Source of the DNA: Candidatus Aerophobota bacterium
Lineage (GTDB): Bacteria; Aerophobota; Aerophobia; Aerophobales; JAGHCO01
Length of the DNA: 7,213 nt
Direction of reading: 5' to 3'
Assembly: GCA_021160405.1 (NCBI GenBank)
Contig: JAGHCO010000012.1
Location: forward strand, 1 to 7,213
Shown: one piece after another, positions 1 to 5,421 of the stretch
Layout of the letters: the number at the start of each line of letters is the position of its first letter
How positions within the stretch are numbered: position 1 is the stretch's first letter
Program-made: the position numbers and the translations under genes
Notes under the pieces: generated by a model
Told to the model about the DNA's origin: nothing
The model's input: only the letters and a program-made list of their open reading frames with translations
The model's database searches: none

Positions 1-546
1 ATCTTGCTTATTCTTGATGAGATTCAATGTGGCTTAGGAAGAACAGGAAAAATATTTGCCTATCAACACTATAAAATTGAGCCTGATATAATGACCTTAG
101 CTAAGCCTTTGGGAGGAGGACTTCCTATTGGAGCAACTCTTGCTAAAGAGGAGGTAGCCTCAGCTTTCAAGCCAGGAAATCATGCCTCTACCTTTGGAGG
201 TAATCCTTTGGTTTGTGCAGCAGGGATTGCCTTTTTAAAAGTGTTGGAAGAGGAGAAGTTAGTAGAAAAAGCTAAAGAAAAGGGAAGGTATTTCCAAGAT
301 AAATTGCAAAATCTTAAGAAAAGATTTTCCTTTATCCAGGAGGTAAGAGGTAAAGGATTAATGTTGGGGATGGAGTTAAATATTGAGGGAGGGAAGAGGA
401 TAGTGGAGGAATGTCGGGAAGGAGGGCTTCTTATTAACCTTACCGCAGGAAAAGTTCTTCGTTTTCTTCCCCCTCTTGTTGTAGAAAATACTGATATTGA
501 TGAAGCTGTAGATATAATGGAAGAGGTTTTTGAAAATTTTTCTTAA
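1..546 (+). CDS. argD: Acetylornithine aminotransferase, C-terminal part (5' end outside the window)
   Basis: This is a PLP-dependent class III aminotransferase of arginine biosynthesis, which converts N-acetylglutamate semialdehyde to N2-acetylornithine in the cytosol; ArgD enzymes often also act on succinyl-diaminopimelate. The frame is open from base 1, so only the last 181 residues are present, roughly the second half of a protein normally near 400 residues. Visible family motifs are LLILDEIQCGLGRTG, whose Asp (codon 16-18) contacts the PLP ring nitrogen, and LAKPLGGGLPIGA, whose Lys (codon 103-105) should form the Schiff base. STFGGNPLVCAA and the C-terminal VLRFLPPLVV follow. The last two, together with the GLLIN stretch, favour ArgD over GabT or BioA. 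The TAA stop shares its last base with the ATG proposed for the next gene. The identity rests on motif memory, not a search, but the fit is close. Confidence 0.93.
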   Translation: MLLILDEIQCGLGRTGKIFAYQHYKIEPDIMTLAKPLGGGLPIGATLAKEEVASAFKPGNHASTFGGNPLVCAAGIAFLKVLEEEKLVEKAKEKGRYFQDKLQNLKKRFSFIQEVRGKGLMLGMELNIEGGKRIVEECREGGLLINLTAGKVLRFLPPLVVENTDIDEAVDIMEEVFENFS

Positions 547-1544
547 TGAGGAGTAAAGTGGTGGATTTAAAACCTGTTATTGGGATTGATTTAGGAGGAA
601 CTAATATTGTAGGTATTTTAATTAACGAAAGGGGAAATATACTGGCAAAGAAGAGGAGAAAAACTTTAGCTCAGGAGGGTAAAGATAAGGTTATCTCTCA
701 AATTATTGGTTGCGTAAATGACCTTTTAAAAGAAGGAGAAAATCTTGGGATATCTCCAGAGAAGCTTTTGGGGATAGGAGTGGGAAGTCCTGGTCCTTTA
801 AACCGCAAACAAGGAATAATTTATCATGCTCCTAACCTGCCCGGATGGGAAAATGTTCCTTTAGTAAAGATTTTAAAAGATGAGTTAGGAATGTCTATTT
901 TTCTGGAGAACGATGCTAATGCTGCCGCTTTAGGAGAGTGGTGGTTAGGAGCGGGGAAGAGTGTGAACAATTTAATTTTATTAACCTTAGGAACAGGGAT
1001 TGGAGGAGGTATAATTATAGAAGGACAGGTTTACCATGGCTCTAAGGATATGGCAGCAGAACTGGGACATATAGTAATTAAAGAAGGGGGGATGATCTGT
1101 GGATGTGGAACCAGGGGATGCCTGGAGGCTTACGCTTCTGCTACAGGAGTAGTAAGAAGAGCAAGAGCTGCTATGAAACAAGGGTATAAAACCATTCTTA
1201 AGGATTTAGTAAGGAATAATCCTGAAGGGTTAACCTGTGAATTAGTATTTCAAGCTGCCCGAGAAAGAGACTCTTTAGCTCTATGGTTAGTTGAGGAAAC
1301 AGGAAGATATTTAGGAATTGGCATAGGGAGCCTGGCTAATGTTTTAAATCCAGAGATGGTTATTCTTTCAGGAGGAATGATAAAAGCAGGGGACCTTTTG
1401 TTTAATCCAGTGCGAAGGTTTGTTAAGTTATTTTCTTTAAAGGCAATAATTGAAAGAGTAAAGATTGTTCCGGGAACCTTAGGGGATGAGGCAGGGGCTA
1501 TAGGAGCAGCGGCAGCTGTTTTAAAGGAAAGAAGAATGTTGTAG
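546..1544 (+). CDS. ROK-family sugar kinase (glucokinase-like)
   Basis: This is a cytosolic ATP-dependent hexose kinase of the ROK family, most likely a glucokinase; N-acetylmannosamine or another amino sugar is possible. Residues 13-23 hold the N-terminal phosphate loop GIDLGGTN. ENDANAAALGEWW at 121-133 contains the catalytic Asp123, and LGTGIGGG at 148-155 is the second phosphate motif. His175 with Cys185, Cys187 and Cys192 forms the ROK zinc site (CGCGTRGCLE). There is no N-terminal helix-turn-helix, so it is a kinase and not a NagC/XylR-type repressor. The length of 332 aa is normal. The start is uncertain: ATG546 overlaps the argD stop but has no good ribosome site. GTG558 or GTG561 lies just after GAGGAG (548-553), and GTG561 has 7 nt spacing and still keeps the whole domain. 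Co-transcription with argD is very likely. Confidence 0.9.
   Translation: MRSKVVDLKPVIGIDLGGTNIVGILINERGNILAKKRRKTLAQEGKDKVISQIIGCVNDLLKEGENLGISPEKLLGIGVGSPGPLNRKQGIIYHAPNLPGWENVPLVKILKDELGMSIFLENDANAAALGEWWLGAGKSVNNLILLTLGTGIGGGIIIEGQVYHGSKDMAAELGHIVIKEGGMICGCGTRGCLEAYASATGVVRRARAAMKQGYKTILKDLVRNNPEGLTCELVFQAARERDSLALWLVEETGRYLGIGIGSLANVLNPEMVILSGGMIKAGDLLFNPVRRFVKLFSLKAIIERVKIVPGTLGDEAGAIGAAAAVLKERRML
548..553 (+). promoter_or_regulatory. Shine-Dalgarno site that may set the ROK kinase start at GTG561
   Basis: GAGGAG lies immediately after the argD stop codon and 7 nt before GTG561 (4 nt before GTG558). The ATG at 546 lies upstream of this site and has no comparable purine tract at a usable distance. 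The start codon is therefore plausibly GTG561, which would shorten the protein by five residues and leave argD and the kinase just separated. This is inference from spacing. Confidence 0.45.
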
Positions 1545-1547
1545 AAG

Positions 1548-1582
1548 GTTCAAAGTTCAACGTTAAAGGGTAAATGCGTAAA
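1548..1582 (+). repeat. Degenerate 7-nt tandem repeat in the ROK-cinA spacer
   Basis: Five consecutive 7-nt units fill most of the 63 bp spacer. The first two are GTTCAAA and GTTCAAC, and the last is GCGTAAA. The units drift gradually but keep a G-x-T-x-A-A pattern. Bases 1562-1584 match 6051-6073, in another spacer, at 19 of 23 positions. There is no unrelated spacer between units, so this is not a CRISPR. Function is unknown. Confidence 0.6.
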
Positions 1583-1607
1583 ACCAAACAAACGAGATAA
1601 AATTCTT

Positions 1608-2864
1608 ATGTATCAAGATAAAAAAGCAGAGATAATTTCTGTAGGAACAGAGATTCTTCTTGGTCAGATAGTAGATACAAACTCAGCTTATTTAGCCAGG
1701 CAGTTAGCTTTACTGGGGATAAATCTTTTCCGCAAGACTGTAGTTGGTGATAATGCAGAAAGAATAAAGGAAGCGGCAAAAGAAGCTTTGAAAAGATCAG
1801 ATATCCTCATTCTTACGGGAGGTTTAGGACCTACTCAGGATGATCTTACTAAAGAGGCTGTAAGCGAGCTATTGGGAAAGAAATTACTACTAAATGAAAA
1901 GATAGCAGAGCAAATTCAAAATAAAATTTTTCATCATCATCGCCGAATATCTAAAGAAGCAGTTTTTAAGCAGGCTATGATACCTTCATCAGCCAGGGTT
2001 ATTCCCAATCGAGTTGGAACTGCTCCAGGAATCATTTTTGAAGAGAATGAAAAAACTATAATTTTGCTTCCAGGCGTTCCTCAAGAGTTAAAAGTAATGG
2101 TAGAGGAGGAAGTTGTCCCTTACTTTTCAGCTAAAATACCTCAAAAAGAGGTTATAAAATCAAGAGTGTTAAAAGTATGGGGAATAGGGGAAAGCGAGGT
2201 AGAAAGAACAATCAACTCTATAATAGATGAGCAGTTTAACCCTACAGTAGCTCTTTTAGCTAAAAGGGAAGGTACCTGCATCCGTATTACAGCAAAGTTT
2301 ACCCCGAATAGAGTAAATGAGGAAATTAAAAGGGTAGAGAATAAGATTAGAGAGAAACTTGGTAATTATATTTATGGAGTTGATGAACAAACAATGGAAT
2401 CAGTTGTGGGCTCTCTTTTAAAAAGAAAAGGTTTAACTTTAAGTTTGGCTGAATCTTGCAGTGGCGGGTTGCTCTCTCATAGAGTCACTAATGTTCCGGG
2501 AAGCTCAGATTACTATTTTGGTGGAGTGGTAAGTTACAGCAATGAGGTAAAATGCAGTTTGTTAGGAGTTCCTGAGAAACTTATTAGGGAAAAAGGAGCA
2601 GTTAGCGAGGGGGTAGCAAAACAGATGGCTAAGGGAGCAAGGAAGGTGGGAAAAGCTCATCTGGGTATAGGTATTACCGGTATCGCTGGACCAGGTGGCG
2701 GAACTTCTGATAAACCTGTAGGGCTGGTATATATTGCTCTTAGCAGCAAAAAAGAAGAGGTATGTGAAAAGTTTATGTTTTCAGGGGGAAGGGAAATGAT
2801 AAAGTGGAGAGCCTCCCAATCTGCCCTAAATATGCTTAGGAAATATTTAACTAATAATGGCTAA
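1608..2864 (+). CDS. cinA: CinA: COG1058-type N-terminal domain fused to a nicotinamide-nucleotide amidase domain
   Basis: This is a full-length two-domain CinA protein (418 aa; family about 400-430). The N-terminal MoCF-like domain, about residues 5-170, shows SVGTEILLGQ at 11-20, TGGLGPTQDD at 70-79 and LPGVPQE at 154-160. In characterised CinA proteins this domain hydrolyses ADP-ribose-type dinucleotides. A linker domain leads to the C-terminal PncC domain, about 260-415, with AESCSGG at 281-287 and GITGIAGPGGGTSDKPVGL at 355-373. PncC deamidates nicotinamide mononucleotide to nicotinate mononucleotide and so recycles pyridine nucleotides. The name comes from competence and damage induction, but no competence genes are nearby. 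The ribosome site is weak (GAGA at 1594-1597), yet ATG1608 is the start that fits the family's N-terminus. The last 18 bp overlap the convergent ABC ATPase gene. Confidence 0.95.
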   Translation: MYQDKKAEIISVGTEILLGQIVDTNSAYLARQLALLGINLFRKTVVGDNAERIKEAAKEALKRSDILILTGGLGPTQDDLTKEAVSELLGKKLLLNEKIAEQIQNKIFHHHRRISKEAVFKQAMIPSSARVIPNRVGTAPGIIFEENEKTIILLPGVPQELKVMVEEEVVPYFSAKIPQKEVIKSRVLKVWGIGESEVERTINSIIDEQFNPTVALLAKREGTCIRITAKFTPNRVNEEIKRVENKIREKLGNYIYGVDEQTMESVVGSLLKRKGLTLSLAESCSGGLLSHRVTNVPGSSDYYFGGVVSYSNEVKCSLLGVPEKLIREKGAVSEGVAKQMAKGARKVGKAHLGIGITGIAGPGGGTSDKPVGLVYIALSSKKEEVCEKFMFSGGREMIKWRASQSALNMLRKYLTNNG

Positions 2865-4010
2865 TCCGTTTTCCCTGTTAAATATCTTTCCCTCATCTAC
2901 AGGAAGAGAAAACTCTATTTCCTCGCCTATTCTGGGAGAAAAATGAGGGTCAGTCACAGCCATTAGTTTGTGTCTTCCTACCCTTAAAGAAAGGTAAGCT
3001 TTGGAAATGCTTACCTCTTTATCCTCTACTTCAGCCCAAAAGGAAAAGAAAGAAGGAGGGGTGGTGCGTTTTCTTCTCTCTATATGCTCGGGACGAATCC
3101 CAAAAATTAGCTCTTCTCCTACCAATTTTTTTTCTTTTAAAGTTTGATTCCATTTTAAGGGAAGTTTTACTCGAAGACTATCAAAACCAACCAAAAAAAG
3201 CTCCCCTTTTTCTTCCTTTAAAACAACATTTAATAAATTCATAGAAGGTTCCCCTAAAAATTCAGCTACAAACAAATTAACAGGATGATTGTAAACCTCG
3301 TCAAAACTGCCAACCTGCTCAATTTTACCTCTTCTCATTATGGCTATTCGATGAGATAGGGCAACAGCTTCGGACTGGTCATGAGTTACATAAACGGTAG
3401 TTACGCCAAATTTCCTTAAGAGATTTTTTATCTCTGTTCTGGTTTTTGCCCTTAGTTTTGCATCTAAGCTTGACATAGGTTCATCTAAAAGAAAGACCTT
3501 GGGATTTCTAATAATGCATCTACCTAAGGCCACTCTTTGTTTTTGCCCGGCTGAAAGAGTTCTGGGCATTCTACCTAAGAGAGCCCTGAAACCTACTCCT
3601 AAGGTATCGGCTGTAAATTCAATTTTTTCATTTATTCGCTCCTCGGGCCACTTGCGCAACCGAAAGGGGAAGGCTAAGTTCTCTCGGCTCACCATATGAG
3701 GATAAAGAGCATAGTTTTGGAATACCATTCCAATTTCTCTATCCCTGGGACGAAGCTTATTTACATTACGATTATCAAAGTAAACATTTCCCTCATCAAC
3801 TCTCTCCAGCCCAGCAATAACCTTTAATAGAGTAGTTTTCCCACAGCCAGTTGGTCCAATTACCCCCATAGTTTCACCATCTTTAATCTCTAAATAAAGG
3901 TAATCGAGAGCATGAATCATTGTAGAATCTTTTTCTCTGGGCAAGCTGAATAAGGAAAACCCCTGTGGTCTAAATTTTTTAACCACCCCCTCTAAGCGAA
4001 CACTACTCAT
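2847..4010 (-). CDS. ABC transporter ATP-binding protein, MalK/UgpC sugar type
   Basis: This is the cytoplasmic ATPase subunit of an importer, most like the carbohydrate uptake (CUT1) class. All ABC motifs are present: Walker A GPTGCGKTT at 52-60, Q-loop Gln98 in VFQNYALYPHM, signature LSAGQKQRV at 152-160, Walker B VFLLDEP at 172-178 with catalytic Glu177, and H-loop His210 in VYVTHDQSEA. The signature has Ala where LSGGQ is usual. Residues from about 250 to the end, including FGIRPEHI, form the TOBE-type regulatory region typical of MalK. Compared with MalK, about 15-18 extra residues sit between the first two strands (about 14-31). The start is supported by GGAGT 5 nt upstream of ATG. It lies 3 bp after the zinc-ribbon gene, so the two are co-transcribed. 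No permease or binding protein adjoins it, so the substrate cannot be named; the ATPase may serve several transporters. Confidence 0.93.
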   Translation of the reverse strand: MSSVRLEGVVKKFRPQGFSLFSLPREKDSTMIHALDYLYLEIKDGETMGVIGPTGCGKTTLLKVIAGLERVDEGNVYFDNRNVNKLRPRDREIGMVFQNYALYPHMVSRENLAFPFRLRKWPEERINEKIEFTADTLGVGFRALLGRMPRTLSAGQKQRVALGRCIIRNPKVFLLDEPMSSLDAKLRAKTRTEIKNLLRKFGVTTVYVTHDQSEAVALSHRIAIMRRGKIEQVGSFDEVYNHPVNLFVAEFLGEPSMNLLNVVLKEEKGELFLVGFDSLRVKLPLKWNQTLKEKKLVGEELIFGIRPEHIERRKRTTPPSFFSFWAEVEDKEVSISKAYLSLRVGRHKLMAVTDPHFSPRIGEEIEFSLPVDEGKIFNRENGLAIIS

Positions 4011-4013
4011 TTT

Positions 4014-4325
4014 TTACTCCTTATCAGGGAGAAAACTTCCTCCAGATATTTCCTTAGCGATAATGCGGTAGTTTCTGTCAAAATCTACATCTATTCGTAT
4101 TAAATTGGAGCACTTTTTTCCAAGAATTTCCTTTTTTAAGTTAAAGGCAGCTCCCTGTTCCCCAGACTCAAGGTATAAATTTTGAAGATCTGTTCTTCGG
4201 TTAACCTTTATAGTTATCTCTTCACCACATTTTTCACATTTTACCTTAAAGGGTATAAAATCAGCTTCTCTTCTTGCCTGAGAAGTTTGCTTTAACCAAG
4301 AAGAGAATTTACTAAAAATTCCCAC
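4014..4325 (-). CDS. Small zinc-ribbon-like conserved protein, function unknown
   Basis: This 103-residue, probably cytosolic protein has no signal peptide or membrane segment. Residues 28-40 contain CEKCGEEI, a CxxC knuckle, and a third cysteine lies at position 72 in LGKKCSN, so it may bind zinc as a three-Cys or paired site. The C-terminal IRIDVDFDRNYRI...ISGGSFL resembles small zinc-ribbon proteins I recall from other anaerobic bacteria, but I cannot name a family. The start is GTG (4325-4323), preceded by GGAGG at 9 nt. An ATG five bases upstream is in another frame. It ends 3 bp before the ABC ATPase start, which suggests one operon. A role in controlling or assembling the transporter is possible but is only inferred from position. 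Confidence 0.78.
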   Translation of the reverse strand: MGIFSKFSSWLKQTSQARREADFIPFKVKCEKCGEEITIKVNRRTDLQNLYLESGEQGAAFNLKKEILGKKCSNLIRIDVDFDRNYRIIAKEISGGSFLPDKE

Positions 4326-4354
4326 CTCATCTCACCTCCAGTTAATTAGTTCTA

Positions 4355-4383
4355 AGTCAATAGTCTGATAGTCCTTAGTCAAG
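4355..4383 (+). repeat. Degenerate 7/8-nt tandem repeat, left edge of the noncoding block
   Basis: Four units each begin with AGTC: AGTCAAT, an 8-nt AGTCTGAT, AGTCCTT and AGTCAAG. The segment TAGTCTGATAGTC (4361-4373) recurs in inverted orientation at 4686-4697 with one base missing. The sequence differs from the other spacer repeats, but the unit length is the same. Confidence 0.5.
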
Positions 4384-4435
4384 AAAACCTCAGGGCTTCC
4401 CCTCCGTCGCTGGGATGCTCTTTAAATTATCTCTG

Positions 4436-4525
4436 CTCGGTCTCCTCGTTTCGGGAAGAATTTAAACTCGCCGCTTCGCTCCTCAAACATAAATTCTTCT
4501 TTCTCCTCCACTCGGAGACCTCGTT
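4436..4525. repeat. Imperfect inverted repeat with an embedded direct repeat
   Basis: A perfect 10-bp inverted repeat, GAAGAATTTA (4455-4464) with TAAATTCTTC (4490-4499), encloses a 25-nt loop. It is nested inside an outer pair, GGTCTCC (4439-4445) and GGAGACC (4514-4520). The outer pair also belongs to a direct repeat of 15 nt (4436-4450 and 4511-4525) with form CTCGG-NNN-CCTCGTT; only the middle triplet differs, TCT against AGA. The RNA of either strand could form an interrupted long stem. Confidence 0.6.
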
Positions 4526-4556
4526 AAGGTGGATCCAAAAAAATTTCTTCCTTTTT

Positions 4557-4591
4557 CCCTCTCCCCCTGCGGGAGAGGGTCAGGGTGAGGG
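4557..4591. repeat. GC-rich hairpin of CCCTCTCCC / GGGAGAGGG type
   Basis: A perfect 9-bp inverted repeat (arms 4557-4565 and 4571-4579, 5-nt loop) is followed by CAGGGTGAGGG (4581-4591). Similar CCCTCTCCC hairpins followed by a GGGTGAGGG tail are, from memory, common dispersed intergenic sequences in many bacterial genomes. It contrasts with the AT-rich surroundings. There is no T-run directly after it on either strand, so I do not call it a terminator. Confidence 0.6.
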
Positions 4592-4682
4592 CTAATGCTC
4601 CTTCGGGGAATGCCCTTCGGCAACAAGTTAGACTTATAAATTATTCCTATGCCTCAAGAAATCTCTAACTAACCTTAGGGTT

Positions 4683-4703
4683 ACTGACTATCGACTAATA
4701 ACT
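4683..4703 (-). repeat. Heptamer repeats just downstream of tRNA-Leu, right edge of the noncoding block
   Basis: Three exact-length 7-nt units read ACTGACT, ATCGACT and AATAACT on the plus strand, sharing A-x-x-x-A-C-T. On the minus strand they begin 4 nt after the tRNA CCA. Bases 4686-4697 are the inverted counterpart of 4361-4373. Confidence 0.45.
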
Positions 4704-4707
4704 GCGA

Positions 4708-4794
4708 TGGTGCCGAAGGGGGGATTTGAACCCCCATGGAGTTACCTCCACATGACCCTGAATCATGCGCGTCTGCCAATTCCGCCACTTCGGC
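4708..4794 (-). tRNA. tRNA-Leu, anticodon CAG, with encoded CCA
   Basis: Read on the minus strand, this 87-nt RNA has the acceptor pair GCCGAAG/CTTCGGC. Its D-arm is GCG...CGC around GAATTGGCAGA. The anticodon stem CATGA/TCATG carries loop TTCAGGG, giving anticodon CAG (plus-strand 4758-4760), which reads CUG. The long variable arm TGGAG-GTAA-CTCCA is typical of class II tRNA-Leu. The T-arm is GGGGG-TTCAAAT-CCCCC, the discriminator is A, and CCA is encoded (4710-4708). All stems pair, so it should be functional. Its 5' part overlaps the end of the small gene upstream (4763-4794). Confidence 0.97.
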
Positions 4795-5053
4795 TTTTAT
4801 AGTATTTTCTTTTTTTCCTATAGTCATACTTAGTAACGAGTTCCATATCAACAAGTAGATGAAGAAAAGCTTCAAGCTCTGCTTCTTTTCCTAATAGTTT
4901 TCCTATATTATGAACATATTCCATATTATGATTGAGGTATCTATACCCGTAGCCCAGTAGTCTTACACTTCTATCCATTAAATCGTGGACAAGAGGGTCG
5001 GCATGTCCCAATAAAACCTTACTTGCTCTCAGGTGCTCTTGTTTGCTGGCCAA
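4763..5053 (-). CDS. Small protein of unknown function whose stop codon lies inside tRNA-Leu
   Basis: This is a 96-residue, His-rich, probably cytosolic protein that I do not recognise. Residues 10-80 look genuinely coding: ASKVLLGHADPLVHDLMD, then GYRYLNHNMEYV and LEAFLHLLVDMELV, with histidines at 7, 17, 23, 42, 48 and 65. It is predicted helical. The last ten residues (SRSGGIGRRA) are encoded by the 5' part of the tRNA and are the usual signature of an ORF running into a tRNA, so the native C-terminus may have been lost or is fortuitous. The start is TTG, supported by AGGAAAGG 5 nt upstream. It overlaps the preceding small gene by 35 bp, so translation is probably coupled. The pattern of spaced histidines hints at a metal or HD-like site, but this is a guess. 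Confidence 0.65.
   Translation of the reverse strand: MASKQEHLRASKVLLGHADPLVHDLMDRSVRLLGYGYRYLNHNMEYVHNIGKLLGKEAELEAFLHLLVDMELVTKYDYRKKRKYYKSRSGGIGRRA
4823..4851 (-). promoter_or_regulatory. Possible internal promoter for tRNA-Leu
   Basis: On the minus strand TTGATA (4851-4846) and TATGAC (4828-4823) are separated by 17 nt. Transcription would start near 4817, about 22 nt before the mature tRNA. The -10 match is weak (4 of 6), so the tRNA might instead be made only as part of the upstream small-gene transcript. Confidence 0.3.
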
Positions 5054-5333
5054 CTATACCTTTCCTCTTTTTATACATATTAGCAATGTCCTCAATCATT
5101 AGATAGGGCAGCTCTTTTTGTTTTTCAAATATATCTTTAGTAAAATTAATCCAGTCTCGCCACATTGCTCTTTTTTCTTCATCAGCTATAACTTCTCCTC
5201 CCTTGGTAGGAGTGACACCTTCAAGCAGTACGGAAGGTTTGTTATTCTTTACAAACTCCGATATTGCCCTTAAGGTATCCATTGCTGCAAAACGCAATTC
5301 AGCAGCATCTCGAGTTTCTTCACGAATATCCAT
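5019..5333 (-). CDS. Small protein of unknown function, first gene of the leftward unit
   Basis: This 104-residue, probably cytosolic protein has no signal peptide or membrane helix, and I recognise no family. It begins MDIREETRDAAELRFAAMD, a charged helical stretch. A middle segment LLEGVTPTKGGEVIADEEK and a second helical stretch RAMWRDWINFTKDIFEKQK (57-73 region) follow, and it ends with a basic tail YKKRKG. The start is well supported: GGAGG lies 5 nt before the ATG. The next gene starts within its last 35 bp in another frame, and the Shine-Dalgarno of that gene lies inside this coding sequence. The arrangement resembles coupled gene pairs such as toxin-antitoxin modules, but no known toxin motif is visible, so that is only a hypothesis. 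Confidence 0.68.
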   Translation of the reverse strand: MDIREETRDAAELRFAAMDTLRAISEFVKNNKPSVLLEGVTPTKGGEVIADEEKRAMWRDWINFTKDIFEKQKELPYLMIEDIANMYKKRKGIVGQQTRAPESK

Positions 5334-5354
5334 TTCTCCCTCCTTTTAATTAAA

Positions 5355-5392
5355 ATTATATTATACTTTATATCATTTTAAGGTTTTGTCAA
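5355..5392 (-). promoter_or_regulatory. Candidate leftward promoter for the two small genes
   Basis: On the minus strand a perfect TTGACA (5392-5387) is followed by an AT-rich stretch with two overlapping TATAAT boxes (5365-5360 and 5360-5355). The spacing to the first TATAAT is 21 nt, longer than the usual 16-18. TATAAA at 14 nt is the alternative. The elements are good but the spacing is not ideal. The gene's ATG is at 5333 with a GGAGG site between. Confidence 0.5.
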
Positions 5393-5421
5393 CAATTCTT
5401 GAGAGGTGCACTCAGTGTTAT

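Larger units (their letters stand above)
4326..4707. other. Long noncoding block between the zinc-ribbon gene and tRNA-Leu, rich in small repeats
   Basis: I see no credible gene on either strand of this 382 bp block. It is unusually pyrimidine-rich on the plus strand. It contains heptamer-like repeats near both ends in inverted orientation (4355-4383 and 4683-4703), an imperfect inverted repeat at 4436-4525, a GC-rich hairpin at 4557-4579, and two short CCTTCGG copies (4600-4606 and 4614-4620). The second of these sits in a small hairpin with TGCC/GGCA arms at 4611-4622. It could be a nonautonomous repeat element, a decayed gene, or a processed spacer of a tRNA transcript. No transposase, CRISPR pattern or convincing terminator is visible. 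Confidence 0.7.

Noticed and set aside
987..1181. 64-aa reading frame on the minus strand
   Set aside because: It lies wholly within the ROK kinase, antisense to its conserved motifs, and its Ser/Cys-rich translation is not protein-like.
1548..1582. Short repeats as a CRISPR or operator array
   Set aside because: Units are 7-8 nt, contiguous and degenerate, with no unique spacers and no Cas genes; unit drift argues against fixed operators.
1596..1610. A -10-like TAAAAT just before cinA, suggesting a second leaderless gene
   Set aside because: The expected -35 position (1575-1580) reads TGCGTA, with no resemblance to TTGACA, so a promoter there is not supported.
3499..3699. 66-aa reading frame on the plus strand
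   Set aside because: It is antisense to the signature and Q-loop region of the ABC ATPase, with no ribosome site or family resemblance.
4536..4579. GC-rich hairpin as a rho-independent terminator
   Set aside because: On the minus strand the nearest T-run starts about 13 nt after the stem, with an A-rich tract between; on the plus strand CAGGGTGAGGG follows. Neither fits a standard terminator.
4614..4621. Possible pairing of CCTTCGGC in the noncoding block with the tRNA acceptor stem, as a T-box-like or competing fold
   Set aside because: Eight complementary bases about 100 nt apart are easily found by chance, and no T-box core, specifier loop or leader gene structure is seen.
4681..4875. 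64-aa minus-strand frame across tRNA-Leu
   Set aside because: The segment AELADAHDSG comes from reading the tRNA itself, a common artefact, and the remainder overlaps the better-supported 96-aa small gene in another frame.
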